From positions 1-41,105 of the forward strand of contig JAEZJV010000053.1 of assembly GCA_023415635.1 (NCBI GenBank): 41,105 nucleotides of DNA, given 5' to 3'. Positions 1-7,683 of this stretch are shown here, in pieces. The position numbers were made by a program, and so were the translations under genes. Position 1 is the stretch's first letter; every line of letters starts with the position of its first letter. The stretch comes from Bacillota bacterium. GTDB lineage: Bacteria; Bacillota; Clostridia; Lachnospirales; Lachnospiraceae. Below the pieces are notes generated by a model, which was not told where the DNA came from, made no database searches, and worked only from the letters and a program-made list of their open reading frames with translations.

Positions 1-176
1 ATACCTTGCGATATACCATAATGAAAATCTATTTTTGGAGCTCCTTATGACAAGTATTCCTGTCAAAAGCTCTCCAAATATTTTAGAATTTTCAGGGTTG
101 TTTCACTGTTCAATTATCAAGGTGCAAAATGTCTCTGATGCTTTAGTTTACTGCGTTTCACAACGTCAGCTTGACT
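1..176 (-). other. Leader of a 16S rRNA precursor (rRNA operon, 16S gene off the left edge)
   Basis: On the minus strand the DNA downstream of the promoter at 177-205 looks like the untranslated pre-16S leader of clostridial rRNA operons. It has no convincing ORF, a boxA-like stretch (TTGATAATTGAACAG, around 107-121) and a stem-loop at 35-77 in which TTGGAG/CTCCAA and TGACA/TGTCA pair. The 16S start motif is not reached, so the rRNA itself is outside the window. The assignment is inferred from pattern and from the promoter and tRNA context. Confidence 0.6.
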
Positions 177-205
177 ATCTTATCACGCATCAGCTTACTT
201 GTCAA
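177..205 (-). promoter_or_regulatory. Strong sigma-A promoter of the rRNA operon
   Basis: On the minus strand a perfect -35 (TTGACA, 200-205) is separated by 17 bp from a -10 of TAAGAT (177-182). An A-rich stretch (AAAAAA) lies just upstream of the -35, as in UP elements of rRNA promoters. Confidence 0.72.
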
Positions 206-215
206 CCACTTTTTT

Positions 216-251
216 GAATTTATTCTCTTGGTGTTTTCAACCAATAAATTC
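216..251 (-). other. Stem-loop between tRNA-Ser(GGA) and the rRNA promoter
   Basis: GAATTTAT (216-223) pairs perfectly with ATAAATTC (244-251), and an inner TGGT/ACCA stem sits inside. On the minus strand no U-tract follows, so it is not a canonical terminator. It may be an RNA-processing hairpin that ends the tRNA transcript. Confidence 0.35.
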
Positions 252-266
252 TTCGAAAAAGTAGAA

Positions 267-355
267 CGGAGAAAGAGGGATTTGAACCCTCGCGCCGCTA
301 TTAACGACCTACTCCCTTTCCAGGGGAGCCCCTTCAGCCTCTTGGGTATTTCTCC
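267..355 (-). tRNA. tRNA-Ser (anticodon GGA)
   Basis: An 89-nt class II tRNA on the minus strand. The acceptor stem is GGAGAAA/TTTCTCC with discriminator G. The anticodon stem is CTCCC/GGGAG around loop CTGGAAA, giving GGA. There is a long serine-type variable arm and a GGTTCAAATCC T-arm. No CCA is encoded. It lies 88 bp downstream of tRNA-Ser(UGA), probably on the same transcript. Confidence 0.95.
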
Positions 356-443
356 AGGGGGATGATAATAATATCCAGACTGATTACTATCTATATTGTC
401 TAACAATTCTAGAAATACTATATTTAGTTGACTTAATGAAAGA

Positions 444-529
444 CGGAGAGAGTGGGATTCGAACCCACGGTTCCTTACAGAATCACTGGTTTTCAAGACC
501 AGCCCCTTAAGCCGCTCGGGCATCTCTCC
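444..529 (-). tRNA. tRNA-Ser (anticodon UGA)
   Basis: An 86-nt class II tRNA on the minus strand. The acceptor stem is GGAGAGA/TCTCTCC with discriminator G. The anticodon loop is CTTGAAA, giving UGA, on a CTGGT/ACCAG stem. It has a long variable arm and a T-arm GGTTCGAATCC. No CCA is encoded. The promoter at 545-573 sits directly upstream. Confidence 0.95.
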
Positions 530-544
530 AAACGTCGCTTAGCT

Positions 545-573
545 AGTATATCACCTCAAATATCTTGTGTCAA
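545..573 (-). promoter_or_regulatory. Promoter of the tRNA-Ser pair
   Basis: Minus strand: perfect -35 TTGACA (568-573), 17-bp spacer, -10 TATACT (545-550). It is about 15 bp upstream of the mature 5' end of tRNA-Ser(UGA). Confidence 0.8.
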
Positions 574-637
574 GAGGTTTTCGATTATTCATAAAAGAAT
601 TGTTTATCTTTTTGATTCTATTCGTACATCTTTCCAA

Positions 638-1348
638 TTACAGTACAGACTTCTGTTCCAGGATCTTCTCTGCAATAATTAGGTCCTCTGGGGTAGTCAG
701 CTTCAGATTATGATAATTCCCTGGCAGCACTCTTACCGATTTACCAAGATAAGTCTCATAAACCATGGCATCATCTGTAACAGTCCTCTCGTTCGTATCT
801 TTCTCCCGGTAGAACAGTTCATAAGCCCTGCGCACAGCTTCATATTCAAAAGCCTGAGGAGTCTGTGCAGTCCATAGAGTCGCCCGATCCGGAGTTGCTG
901 TAATTATCCCGTCCCGGTCAACCACCTTAATTGTCTCCTTCACAGGGGTTGCAAAAATACAGGCCTTACATTCCTCTACCTTTCGAATGATCTCTTCTAT
1001 ATTATTTACATCAATAAAGGGTCTTGCTCCGTCATGAATAAGGACATATTCCGTAGTAGCGCAATGAAGCAATGCTTGATAGACGGAATCGTAGCGTTCT
1101 TTTCCGCCTTCAATGATCTTTGATACTTTTCCAAGACCATAGGCCTTCACAATATGCTCGCGGCAGTATTCCTCCTGACCCTCTCCGGTTACCAGAATAA
1201 TTTCATCCACGCTGCTCAACTCAAAAGCTTTAAGGCTGTAATATACTACAGGTTTATTCCTGAGTATAAGAAATTGTTTGGCTACCGGGGAATTCATCCT
1301 CTTTCCCTGTCCGGCAGCCAATACGATTGCTGTAACCTTATTCTTCAT
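638..1348 (-). CDS. ispD: 2-C-methyl-D-erythritol 4-phosphate cytidylyltransferase
   Basis: IspD joins CTP and MEP to give CDP-ME in the non-mevalonate isoprenoid pathway in the cytoplasm. The 236-residue length fits the family. The N-terminal nucleotide-binding signature (VLAAGQGKRM, then VAKQF) is intact, and the HDGARPF and CTP/MEP-site segments (TPDRATLWTAQTPQAF, TDDA) follow in order. The ATG at 1348 is preferred over an in-frame TTG at 1366 because GGGGAAAG lies 8 nt upstream and family members start just before the VTAIVLAAG strand. It begins 4 nt after the tsaD stop, so translation is likely coupled to tsaD. It is the last gene of the rnz run; no clear terminator is seen before the tRNA promoter. 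Confidence 0.93.
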   Translation of the reverse strand: MKNKVTAIVLAAGQGKRMNSPVAKQFLILRNKPVVYYSLKAFELSSVDEIILVTGEGQEEYCREHIVKAYGLGKVSKIIEGGKERYDSVYQALLHCATTEYVLIHDGARPFIDVNNIEEIIRKVEECKACIFATPVKETIKVVDRDGIITATPDRATLWTAQTPQAFEYEAVRRAYELFYREKDTNERTVTDDAMVYETYLGKSVRVLPGNYHNLKLTTPEDLIIAEKILEQKSVL

Positions 1349-1352
1349 AACG

Positions 1353-2375
1353 TTATCTTTCCCCAATCTTTAAATTCGGTACGGCATTCAGGTCAAGTCC
1401 TGCCCTTGCTCCGTTCCTGTATTCATAATAGGCGGCCGCTCCAATCATTGCCGCGTTGTCCGTACATAATATTTTGGAAGGATGGTAAAAGGATAATCCA
1501 TGGTCACGGCATGCTTCTTCCATCGCTTCAAGCAGCGAGGAATTCGCTGCAACCCCTCCTGCTATTGCCACTTGCTTCATATGATAATTCTTTGCTGCAG
1601 ATAGTGTCCTGTTTACGAGAACATCAATAACCGCCTCCTGGAAAGAAGCTGCGATATCAGCAGGATTGATCTCCTCCTTTTTCATCTCACAAGAGTTGAT
1701 GTGATTCAATACCGCTGATTTTAATCCGCTGAAGCTGAAATCATATGGTGCCCCCTCAATCTGTGCCCTCGGGAAAGAAATAGCCCATTTATCGCCTTCC
1801 TTAGATAATTTATCAATTTTGGGTCCACCCGGATAGCCTAAGCCGATAGCCCTTGCTACCTTATCAAAAGCTTCCCCTGCAGCATCATCTCTGGTTCTTC
1901 CAATAATCTCATACTTTCCGTAATCCTTAACCAGCACCAGATGGGTATGACCTCCGGATACAATCAAACACAGAAACGGTGGCTCCAGCTCCTTATTGTC
2001 AATGTAATTTGCAGAAACATGCCCTTCGATATGATGTACTCCAATCAGTGGCTTCCCCGCTGCAAAGCTGATTGCTTTAGCCTCTGCCACACCGACTAAA
2101 AGAGCGCCGACAAGTCCCGGGCCATAGGTTACACCGATTGCATCCATCTCCTCCAGTGTCACACCTGCCGTAGCCAGCGCTTCTTCTATCACCTGATTGA
2201 TCTTTTCAATATGCTTTCTCGAAGCTATTTCCGGAACCACTCCTCCATATACCTTATGCAATTCTATCTGAGAATAAATGATATTGGATAGTACTTCTCT
2301 CCCGTTTTTGACCACAGCCGCTGCGGTCTCATCACAGGAGCTTTCTATTGCTAAGATTAAAACATCCTTTTCCAT
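1353..2375 (-). CDS. tsaD: tRNA N6-adenosine threonylcarbamoyltransferase (Kae1/TsaD)
   Basis: TsaD transfers the threonylcarbamoyl group to A37 of ANN-decoding tRNAs (t6A), working with TsaB and TsaE. The 340-residue protein has the ASKHA fold signatures: AIESSCDET at the N-terminus, the metal-binding H115-x3-H119 within HIEGH, VSGGHT and the C-terminal GGVAANSSL. The ATG at 2375 (MEKDVL) has GGAG 7 nt upstream; an in-frame TTG at 2393 is an unlikely longer start. The partners tsaB and tsaE are nearby at 5167-6335 but in a separate transcription unit. ispD follows after 4 nt. Confidence 0.95.
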   Translation of the reverse strand: MEKDVLILAIESSCDETAAAVVKNGREVLSNIIYSQIELHKVYGGVVPEIASRKHIEKINQVIEEALATAGVTLEEMDAIGVTYGPGLVGALLVGVAEAKAISFAAGKPLIGVHHIEGHVSANYIDNKELEPPFLCLIVSGGHTHLVLVKDYGKYEIIGRTRDDAAGEAFDKVARAIGLGYPGGPKIDKLSKEGDKWAISFPRAQIEGAPYDFSFSGLKSAVLNHINSCEMKKEEINPADIAASFQEAVIDVLVNRTLSAAKNYHMKQVAIAGGVAANSSLLEAMEEACRDHGLSFYHPSKILCTDNAAMIGAAAYYEYRNGARAGLDLNAVPNLKIGER

Positions 2376-2454
2376 ATTAAAACTCCATTCCAACGAACAT
2401 CCGTAATTTTTGAGCAGAATTTTATATACTCGGTATGAACAAGCCTCTTCATTC

Positions 2455-3030
2455 TTATTCAGTAGGCTCTACCTGCCAACCAAGTATTTTCCACTTCTTG
2501 TTGCTGTCCTGACGAAGCATTACCTTCCAGGTTTCTGTAAATTTACGTCCCTCTTGAATCGTAAAAGAAATGTAATTAATAGAGTATTTTACATTCTCCA
2601 TCACACTCTGCTCTTCATCCTCTTTTTTTACAATAAAGTTAGTAGCAATACGTCTTTCCTTTTTTTTCCATGCAGCAAGATCAGTCTTCAAATTGGTCAG
2701 GTAAGTCTCTTCCGGATTCACAGCTAGAAATTCCTCGTCATACAATTCTCTGATCTTTAAGGCCAACGGTTCCATATCTTCGTCCGAAATATTATCATAG
2801 AGAGCATTTATCATATTGCCGAACAGTTTAACGACTTCCCTGGGGGTCTCAGGGTAATATAGCTCTAAATCCTTAGCAATCAGCTTCTGTGCTTCTGTCA
2901 TATTTTCCAAAGAGTTCTCTTCAATGGGCTTTGTGCGGTAATTCCAGTAAAAATAAAATCCTAATAAAACAATTGCAAGCAATGACATAACTGCAACGGT
3001 TATGGATGTCCTATTCTTTGCTTTCTTCAT
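2455..3030 (-). CDS. Membrane-anchored protein of unknown function (DUF6715-like)
   Basis: A 191-residue protein with a short basic N-terminus, one hydrophobic segment (about residues 10-30) that should act as a signal anchor, and a charged outer part. The C-terminal half (roughly 85-190) alternates hydrophobic and polar residues and ends in WKILGW, which recalls extracytoplasmic NTF2-like folds. It resembles a Lachnospiraceae family annotated as DUF6715; that link is from memory and unverified. AAGGAGGAG precedes the ATG by 6-7 nt. It sits 20 bp after rnz and before tsaD, so it is probably co-transcribed with tRNA-maturation genes, but nothing in the sequence ties it to that process. Confidence 0.7.
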   Translation of the reverse strand: MKKAKNRTSITVAVMSLLAIVLLGFYFYWNYRTKPIEENSLENMTEAQKLIAKDLELYYPETPREVVKLFGNMINALYDNISDEDMEPLALKIRELYDEEFLAVNPEETYLTNLKTDLAAWKKKERRIATNFIVKKEDEEQSVMENVKYSINYISFTIQEGRKFTETWKVMLRQDSNKKWKILGWQVEPTE

Positions 3031-3050
3031 ACCGTCTCCTCCTTTTATTA

Positions 3051-3965
3051 CTACTCGTCCTTATCGAACTCTAAGGTTATGCTTTTACGATCCTTCCCTA
3101 GCTTCACATTTGCAAATATCTGCTTTGCTTCACTGATATAATCTTCCGGTCTGGTCAAGGATGGGCTGTAGTGGGTAAGCCACAATTCTCTCACCTGTGC
3201 AGAAGCTGCAAGTCTTGCAGCTTCTCTGAAGGTCATATGCTTATATTCCTTTGCCTTGTTGTCCTTATCCTGTTCACCGTACATACCCTCGCATATGAAT
3301 AAATCTGAACCAGCTGCGTGCTCGGATATAGCCTTGACCGGTCGTGAGTCAGTACAATAGGTTAATTTGACACCTTTCCGCTCCGGGCCGATTACCATGT
3401 CAGGGGTATAGGTAATATCTCCTTCGGTAATCGTCGCCCCCTTCTGAAGACGGTTCCAATATCTTTGAGGGACATTATTCTCGAGTGCACGTTCCGTATA
3501 AAATCTTCCCCCCCGCTTAATGGTTATGCTGTAGCCGTAGCAGATAATATTATGCTTTACCTGGAAGGCTTTAATTAAATAACCATTCACGGATATCTCT
3601 TCCTCAGAGGAATACAGTTCTATGAACTTTAATTCAAAGGGCAGTTCAGGTGCGATGATACGCAGCGAATTCACTACCCGCTCCAATCCTTTAGGACCAA
3701 TTAAGGTTACAGGCTCTGTGCGGTCTGCATTTCCCATGGATAGAAGTAATCCCGGTAAACCACTGATATGGTCCCCATGGTAATGAGTGAAACATATCGT
3801 ATCAATGGAGTGAAAGCTCCAGCCCTTCTCCCTTATGGATATCTGGGTTCCTTCTCCGCAATCTATCAAGAGGCTGCTGCCGTTATATCTAGTCATAAGC
3901 GCTGTCAGCCATCTGCCGGGTAGAGGCATCATACCCCCGGTTCCTAATAAACAAATATCTAACAC
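3051..3965 (-). CDS. rnz: Ribonuclease Z (tRNA 3' endonuclease)
   Basis: RNase Z is a zinc-dependent metallo-beta-lactamase-fold enzyme that cuts tRNA precursors 3' of the discriminator base, needed for tRNAs that do not encode CCA such as the two serine tRNAs here. The 304-residue protein has the metal motif HYHGDH (H61, H63, D65, H66), an N-terminal LGTGGMMP loop, a TDSRP aspartate motif and the late LTHYSP histidine. The start is GTG at 3965 with a modest AAAGG about 11 nt upstream. It leads a run with the DUF6715-like gene, tsaD and ispD. Closely related arylsulfatase-like hydrolases exist, but length and motifs favour RNase Z. Confidence 0.88.
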   Translation of the reverse strand: MLDICLLGTGGMMPLPGRWLTALMTRYNGSSLLIDCGEGTQISIREKGWSFHSIDTICFTHYHGDHISGLPGLLLSMGNADRTEPVTLIGPKGLERVVNSLRIIAPELPFELKFIELYSSEEEISVNGYLIKAFQVKHNIICYGYSITIKRGGRFYTERALENNVPQRYWNRLQKGATITEGDITYTPDMVIGPERKGVKLTYCTDSRPVKAISEHAAGSDLFICEGMYGEQDKDNKAKEYKHMTFREAARLAASAQVRELWLTHYSPSLTRPEDYISEAKQIFANVKLGKDRKSITLEFDKDE

Positions 3966-4270
3966 TAATAATCAAGCCTTTCCCAAAATCATTCGGATTT
4001 CCTGTTACTATCCTTTATGATCTATTATTTTCTCTAAGTTTACACCAACCCCGAAACAGGTATACGTATATTTTAGCAGTATTATTAATCTTTTGTCTAC
4101 CTATTTGTTATAGCTGTAAACCTGTCAGGATGATATCTGTTTCTTAATATATATCGGGGTTTTCCAAAATAACATTAAGTAACCTTTAATAAGAATACGT
4201 ATTCTGGGAAATTATAACCAGGTTTACTCCTTTCATCCGTGGGATGAATCTATCTGGCAAAATCGAAAAA
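3966..4270. other. Gene-free region upstream of rnz with palindromes
   Basis: No ORF with a ribosome site is seen. It holds a possible rnz promoter (4070-4099), a perfect 14-bp palindrome AGAATACGTATTCT (4192-4205), and a 9-bp inverted pair GTAAACCTG (4116-4124) / CAGGTTTAC (4219-4227). The purpose of the palindromes is unknown. Confidence 0.5.
4070..4099 (-). promoter_or_regulatory. Possible promoter of the rnz operon
   Basis: Minus strand: -35 TAGACA (4094-4099), 18-bp spacer, -10 TAAAAT (4070-4075). It would give a leader of about 100 nt before the rnz GTG. Confidence 0.4.
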
Positions 4271-4292
4271 CTGCCGGAGTAATCTCCGGCAG
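4264..4292 (-). terminator. Rho-independent terminator of the tsaE-tsaB-rimI run
   Basis: A perfect 9-bp stem CTGCCGGAG (4271-4279) / CTCCGGCAG (4284-4292) with a 4-nt loop. On the minus strand it is followed by TTTTTCGATTTT, a U-rich tail. Confidence 0.85.
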
Positions 4293-4367
4293 TCAGTTAT
4301 TCAAGATTATTTAACGAGTCTATTGGTTAATATCATACTATCAAGCACAGATGGATTGATCCTCAAG

Positions 4368-4616
4368 CTACAGAACCTCCAACTTCTTGCGAACTTCTAC
4401 GGGAATAGCAAAGCTTGCGATTATTTTGTCATAGCATTCTTCACAAAGATTGAAATGATGTATCTCCATATCCCGTCCAGAGAAATAACCCCACTCCTTA
4501 GTCGCTTCGAATGCATCCTCCATCAGTATTCCATTCTCTTCCTTCAGTGATTTTCCGCAAGAATTGCAGTAAATTGGAAATTCCCCTCTCACTTTTAATC
4601 CTTTAGTCCTTTTCAC
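4368..4616 (-). CDS. Small CxxC-CxxC (zinc-ribbon-like) protein of unknown function
   Basis: An 82-residue protein starting at GTG, with a perfect AGGAGG 8 nt upstream. Two cysteine pairs, C17/C20 (CNSC) and C58/C61 (CEEC), are spaced like a zinc ribbon. The tail is a short helix-forming segment (VEVRKKLEVL). No catalytic motif is visible, and I do not recognise a named family. It is the last gene before the terminator at 4264-4292, 79 bp after rimI, so it may be expressed with the t6A and RimI genes or from its own promoter. Confidence 0.72.
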   Translation of the reverse strand: MKRTKGLKVRGEFPIYCNSCGKSLKEENGILMEDAFEATKEWGYFSGRDMEIHHFNLCEECYDKIIASFAIPVEVRKKLEVL

Positions 4617-4695
4617 AACCTATACCTCCTGACATGATACATGCATAACTCTATAAGACATTATAAGACAAACCTCAGGATTTTTATAGTGGGAA

Positions 4696-5136
4696 TTACT
4701 GCATCGTATTAAGCCACATAATAACAGCATCCTCTTTCGGTTTGGAGTAAAAATCCTTTCGTAATCCTGCCGATTCGAAACCCAAGGCTTGATACAAAGT
4801 GATCGCGGCTGTATTGGAAGCCCTTACCTCCAGGGTAAAGGAGGTAATGCCTTTCTCTGAAGAAATCTGTATCAGTGTCTTCAGCAGCTTTTTCCCGATG
4901 TGTTGCCTCCTGAATTCCTTCTTGACAGCCACATTATAGATATCCCCTTCTCCAGCAACTCCCCAGCAGCCGCAATACCCCACGACATGACCGCCAATAA
5001 CAGCAACCAGATAATTGTTCTTCTCATCTGACAACGAGCTTCGAAAATCCTCCTCTCTCCAGGGTTCAGAAAAGTTTTCTTGTTCTATTGCAATCACTTC
5101 CGATATATCTTCTTCTGTCATACGGCGTATTTCCAT
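4696..5136 (-). CDS. rimI: Ribosomal protein S18-alanine N-acetyltransferase
   Basis: A GNAT-fold acetyltransferase of 146 residues, expected to acetylate the N-terminal alanine of ribosomal protein S18 using acetyl-CoA. The pyrophosphate-binding segment (VKKEFRRQHIGKKLL) matches the Q/RxxGxG/A loop, and the family pattern LEVRASNTAAITLYQALGF is intact. The ATG at 5136 has GGAGG 5 nt upstream; an in-frame TTG twelve bases earlier overlaps that ribosome site and is rejected. It lies 30 bp after tsaB. The order tsaE-tsaB-rimI is common in Firmicutes, which supports RimI over a generic GNAT. Confidence 0.9.
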   Translation of the reverse strand: MEIRRMTEEDISEVIAIEQENFSEPWREEDFRSSLSDEKNNYLVAVIGGHVVGYCGCWGVAGEGDIYNVAVKKEFRRQHIGKKLLKTLIQISSEKGITSFTLEVRASNTAAITLYQALGFESAGLRKDFYSKPKEDAVIMWLNTMQ

Positions 5137-5166
5137 GAAAGCCTCCAATCGTTCCTGTTTATCAGA

Positions 5167-5874
5167 TCAATCAAGTGCCTGTCTTTCGGCCCGTTCCCGT
5201 TCTGCCTGGGATATCCGCAGATAGACCGGTTCATGCCGATCAGCTGTTTCAATCTGTCCTCTCCTGAACATCTCCACACCCAGAGCTCCGACTGCACCTG
5301 CCCGCTGCCGATTCATATGGATGGGAGCAAAAGAATAGTCAACCCTGGTCTTCTCGCAAATGAGCTCCTGATAAACAGCAGCTCCCTCGCCCAAAAAGAC
5401 CACCTCTTTGCCAAGCTGATTAATCTCTTCTAAAATTTCTTCCACTGCAGCCGCAGTCTGTTCCTTTATCACTCTGAATTCCTTCTGCCTAAATTCATAT
5501 AAACCTGTATACACCTGGTTTCTTCTGGCGTCCATCATTGGGCAGATGATATGCTCCACTCCATACAGATTGTATGCCAGCCCGTCCAAGGTAGGAACAG
5601 CAACAATCGGCTTATTCATTGCAAGTCCTAACCCCTTCGCAGTTGCCGATCCGATCCGCAAGCCTGTAAAGGAACCCGGCCCGGCTGCAACAGCTATCGC
5701 ATCCACTTCCTGTAAATCAAGCTCCACCATGCCGATAATCTCATTCAGCATAGGAAGCAAGGTCTGTGAATGAGTCTTTTTATAATTTATCGTATATTCA
5801 GCCAGAACAGCGTCCTCTGTTACAATTGCCACAGATGCCACCAGCCCAGAGCTGTCAAGTGCCAATATATTCAT
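5167..5874 (-). CDS. tsaB: tRNA threonylcarbamoyladenosine biosynthesis protein TsaB
   Basis: TsaB is the inactive ASKHA paralogue that scaffolds TsaD and TsaE for t6A37 synthesis. The protein begins MNILALDSS and carries the family signature AVAAGPGSFTGLRIG and the interface-forming ATAKGLGLA helix. The ATG at 5874 fits family N-termini and has GGGG 9 nt upstream; an ATG at 5889, overlapping the tsaE stop as TAATG, would add five residues and cannot be excluded. It is 235 residues from 5874. It is tightly coupled to tsaE upstream and rimI downstream. Confidence 0.93.
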   Translation of the reverse strand: MNILALDSSGLVASVAIVTEDAVLAEYTINYKKTHSQTLLPMLNEIIGMVELDLQEVDAIAVAAGPGSFTGLRIGSATAKGLGLAMNKPIVAVPTLDGLAYNLYGVEHIICPMMDARRNQVYTGLYEFRQKEFRVIKEQTAAAVEEILEEINQLGKEVVFLGEGAAVYQELICEKTRVDYSFAPIHMNRQRAGAVGALGVEMFRRGQIETADRHEPVYLRISQAERERAERQALD

Positions 5875-5888
5875 ACGGTTATGCCCCA

Positions 5889-6335
5889 TTAAGTATTGAG
5901 GCTTTCCTCCCTTCCGTTCTCCACAGTGATTTCCCGATAATCGAAGCCTTTATAAAGCTCTTTTTTTATAGTAATTTTTGTCTTCTTCTGTGGTATGAGT
6001 TCCTCTATCAACTCCGCCCATTCAATCAGGCAGACACCTTCTCCATAAAAATAATCCTCGTAGCCAATCTCCTCCATCTCTTCGATATCTCCGATCCGGT
6101 AGACATCAAAATGATAGAAGGGTAACCTTCCGTCAACATATTCCTGAATAATCGTGAAGGTTGGACTATTCACCGCTTCCTCCACTCCGAGTCCCTTGGC
6201 AAAGCCCTGGGTAAATACCGTCTTCCCGACCCCAAGATCACCACTCAGGCAATAAACCTCACCTTTTTTTGCATTCAAACCCATACGATATCCTGTTTGA
6301 TAGGTATCTGATGAACTGAAACTATCTATCTTCAT
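5889..6335 (-). CDS. tsaE: tRNA threonylcarbamoyladenosine biosynthesis ATPase TsaE
   Basis: TsaE is the small P-loop ATPase that resets the TsaB-TsaD complex between t6A cycles. The 148-residue protein has Walker A GDLGVGKT (residues 32-39), the family block NSPTFTIIQEY and HFDVYRI, and the late LIEWAE motif. The ATG at 6335 has AAAGG 9 nt upstream. It is the first gene of the tsaE-tsaB-rimI-zinc protein run and is divergent from the AraC-type regulator; about 200 bp between them carry both promoters. Confidence 0.94.
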   Translation of the reverse strand: MKIDSFSSSDTYQTGYRMGLNAKKGEVYCLSGDLGVGKTVFTQGFAKGLGVEEAVNSPTFTIIQEYVDGRLPFYHFDVYRIGDIEEMEEIGYEDYFYGEGVCLIEWAELIEELIPQKKTKITIKKELYKGFDYREITVENGREESLNT

Positions 6336-6414
6336 ATCTTAATACCTTTCGTTCCGAAGTCCTAACTTTCTAAACGGCATTATATCAGAAAAGATTTAAA
6401 AAAGATAGTATTCA

Positions 6415-6442
6415 TTGACATAATCCATCTATTTGCTATGAT
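6415..6442 (+). promoter_or_regulatory. Promoter of the AraC-type regulator
   Basis: A perfect -35 TTGACA (6415-6420), 16-bp spacer and -10 TATGAT (6437-6442) on the plus strand. The leader to the ATG at 6534 would be about 85 nt. Confidence 0.7.
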
Positions 6443-6533
6443 GGTGGAGTAATCATCAATATTAAAAACCGCAATTCAAGTCAAGATAAATACTATTCTA
6501 TGATGTATTCTGTCTTTACAGGTGGTGAGATAA

Positions 6534-7442
6534 ATGAATAAAGCAGAGCAAATAAAGACCGTGCAGAAATTGCAGCTGTATATGGAGAACAATATCTATA
6601 AAAGTATTACCTTAAGGGAGCTGGCCGATGTCGCCGGATATTCTCCTTGGCATATGGCCAGGATGTTTAAGGGGTTAACCGGAAAAACTCCCTTTGATTA
6701 TCTCCGAGGCTTACGTTTGACAAAGGCTGCACTTTATCTTCGGGATAATGACTCAAAAATCATTGATGTGGCGTTGGACTATGTCTTCGATTCCCATGAA
6801 GGCTTTACTAGAGCCTTCTCCAAGGAGTTCGGAATATCTCCTCATAAATACAGTAAGACAACACCTCCGGTCCAATTATTTCTGCCTTTTAAGGTTTATG
6901 ACCACAGCCTGAATTCCTATAAGGAGGATAAAAACATGACTGATAAAAAATTGACCAAATCAATATTTGTACAGGTAATTGATCGTCCTGCCAGAAAATT
7001 GCTGCTCAAGAGAGGAATCAAAGCAACTGAATATTTTGAATACTGTGAGGAGGTAGGCTGTGATATCTGGGCACTTCTAACAAGTGTAAAGGAAGCACTT
7101 TATGAGCCGGTCGGCATGTGGCTGCCAGAATGTCTGATCAAACCCGGTACCTCTCAATATGTACAGGGTGTAGAACTTCCGCTTCAATATTCTAATCTGG
7201 TCCCGGAGGGTTATGAGCTGATTACGCTCCCTCCCAGCACTATGATGGTTTTCCAAGGTGAACCTTATGATGATGATAACTTCTGTGAAGAGATTGAAAT
7301 AGTCTATGAGCATATCGAAAGCTTCAATCCTCAGCTATACGGCTATGAATGGGACCCGGAGGCTGCTCCGCGTTTTCAGCTGGAGCCGAGGGGTTACCGT
7401 GGTTATATTGAAGCTCGTCCGGTAAAAAAGATCTCAGGATAA
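6534..7442 (+). CDS. AraC-family regulator with a GyrI-like effector-binding domain
   Basis: A 302-residue transcription factor with the DNA-binding part at the N-terminus. Residues about 8-108 form the two-helix-turn-helix AraC/XylS domain (ITLRELADVAGYSPWHMARMFK, in two overlapping parts, and VALDYVFDSHEGFTRAFSKEFG). Residues about 145-300 match the GyrI-like/AraE effector domain shared with Rob and BmrR-type multidrug sensors, including a C-terminal PRFQLEPRGYRGYIEARPV stretch. Such proteins usually sense cationic or hydrophobic drugs and activate efflux or detoxification genes; no efflux gene is adjacent, so the target is unknown. It is transcribed alone, with a promoter at 6415-6442 and a terminator at 7568-7602. 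Confidence 0.9.
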   Translation: MNKAEQIKTVQKLQLYMENNIYKSITLRELADVAGYSPWHMARMFKGLTGKTPFDYLRGLRLTKAALYLRDNDSKIIDVALDYVFDSHEGFTRAFSKEFGISPHKYSKTTPPVQLFLPFKVYDHSLNSYKEDKNMTDKKLTKSIFVQVIDRPARKLLLKRGIKATEYFEYCEEVGCDIWALLTSVKEALYEPVGMWLPECLIKPGTSQYVQGVELPLQYSNLVPEGYELITLPPSTMMVFQGEPYDDDNFCEEIEIVYEHIESFNPQLYGYEWDPEAAPRFQLEPRGYRGYIEARPVKKISG

Positions 7443-7567
7443 AGACTAGAGATTGTTGTACTCAGCCTTGATATAGCAGCTCAAGACGGCAGCTAAATTA
7501 TCCTAAAGGCACAAAAAAACAGCGTGAGATTTTATCCATACAGAGACCGTTTCTCTATCGGTGATCA

Positions 7568-7602
7568 GGTTGTGGCAGTGATTTTACTGTCACAACCTTT
7601 TT
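7568..7602 (+). terminator. Terminator of the AraC-type regulator gene
   Basis: On the plus strand GGTTGTGGCAGT (7568-7579) pairs with ACTGTCACAACC (7586-7597) around a 6-nt loop, followed at once by TTTTT. Confidence 0.85.
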
Positions 7603-7683
7603 GTACCGCCATGTATGGCAACCGATTGAGAAGGTCTTATGAGGAATAAAATAGCACGCTGTTATGTTTACCCGGAATATTAT

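Noticed and set aside
35..217. Plus-strand ORF at the left edge
   Set aside because: It overlaps the rRNA promoter and leader on the other strand and has no ribosome site or recognisable sequence.
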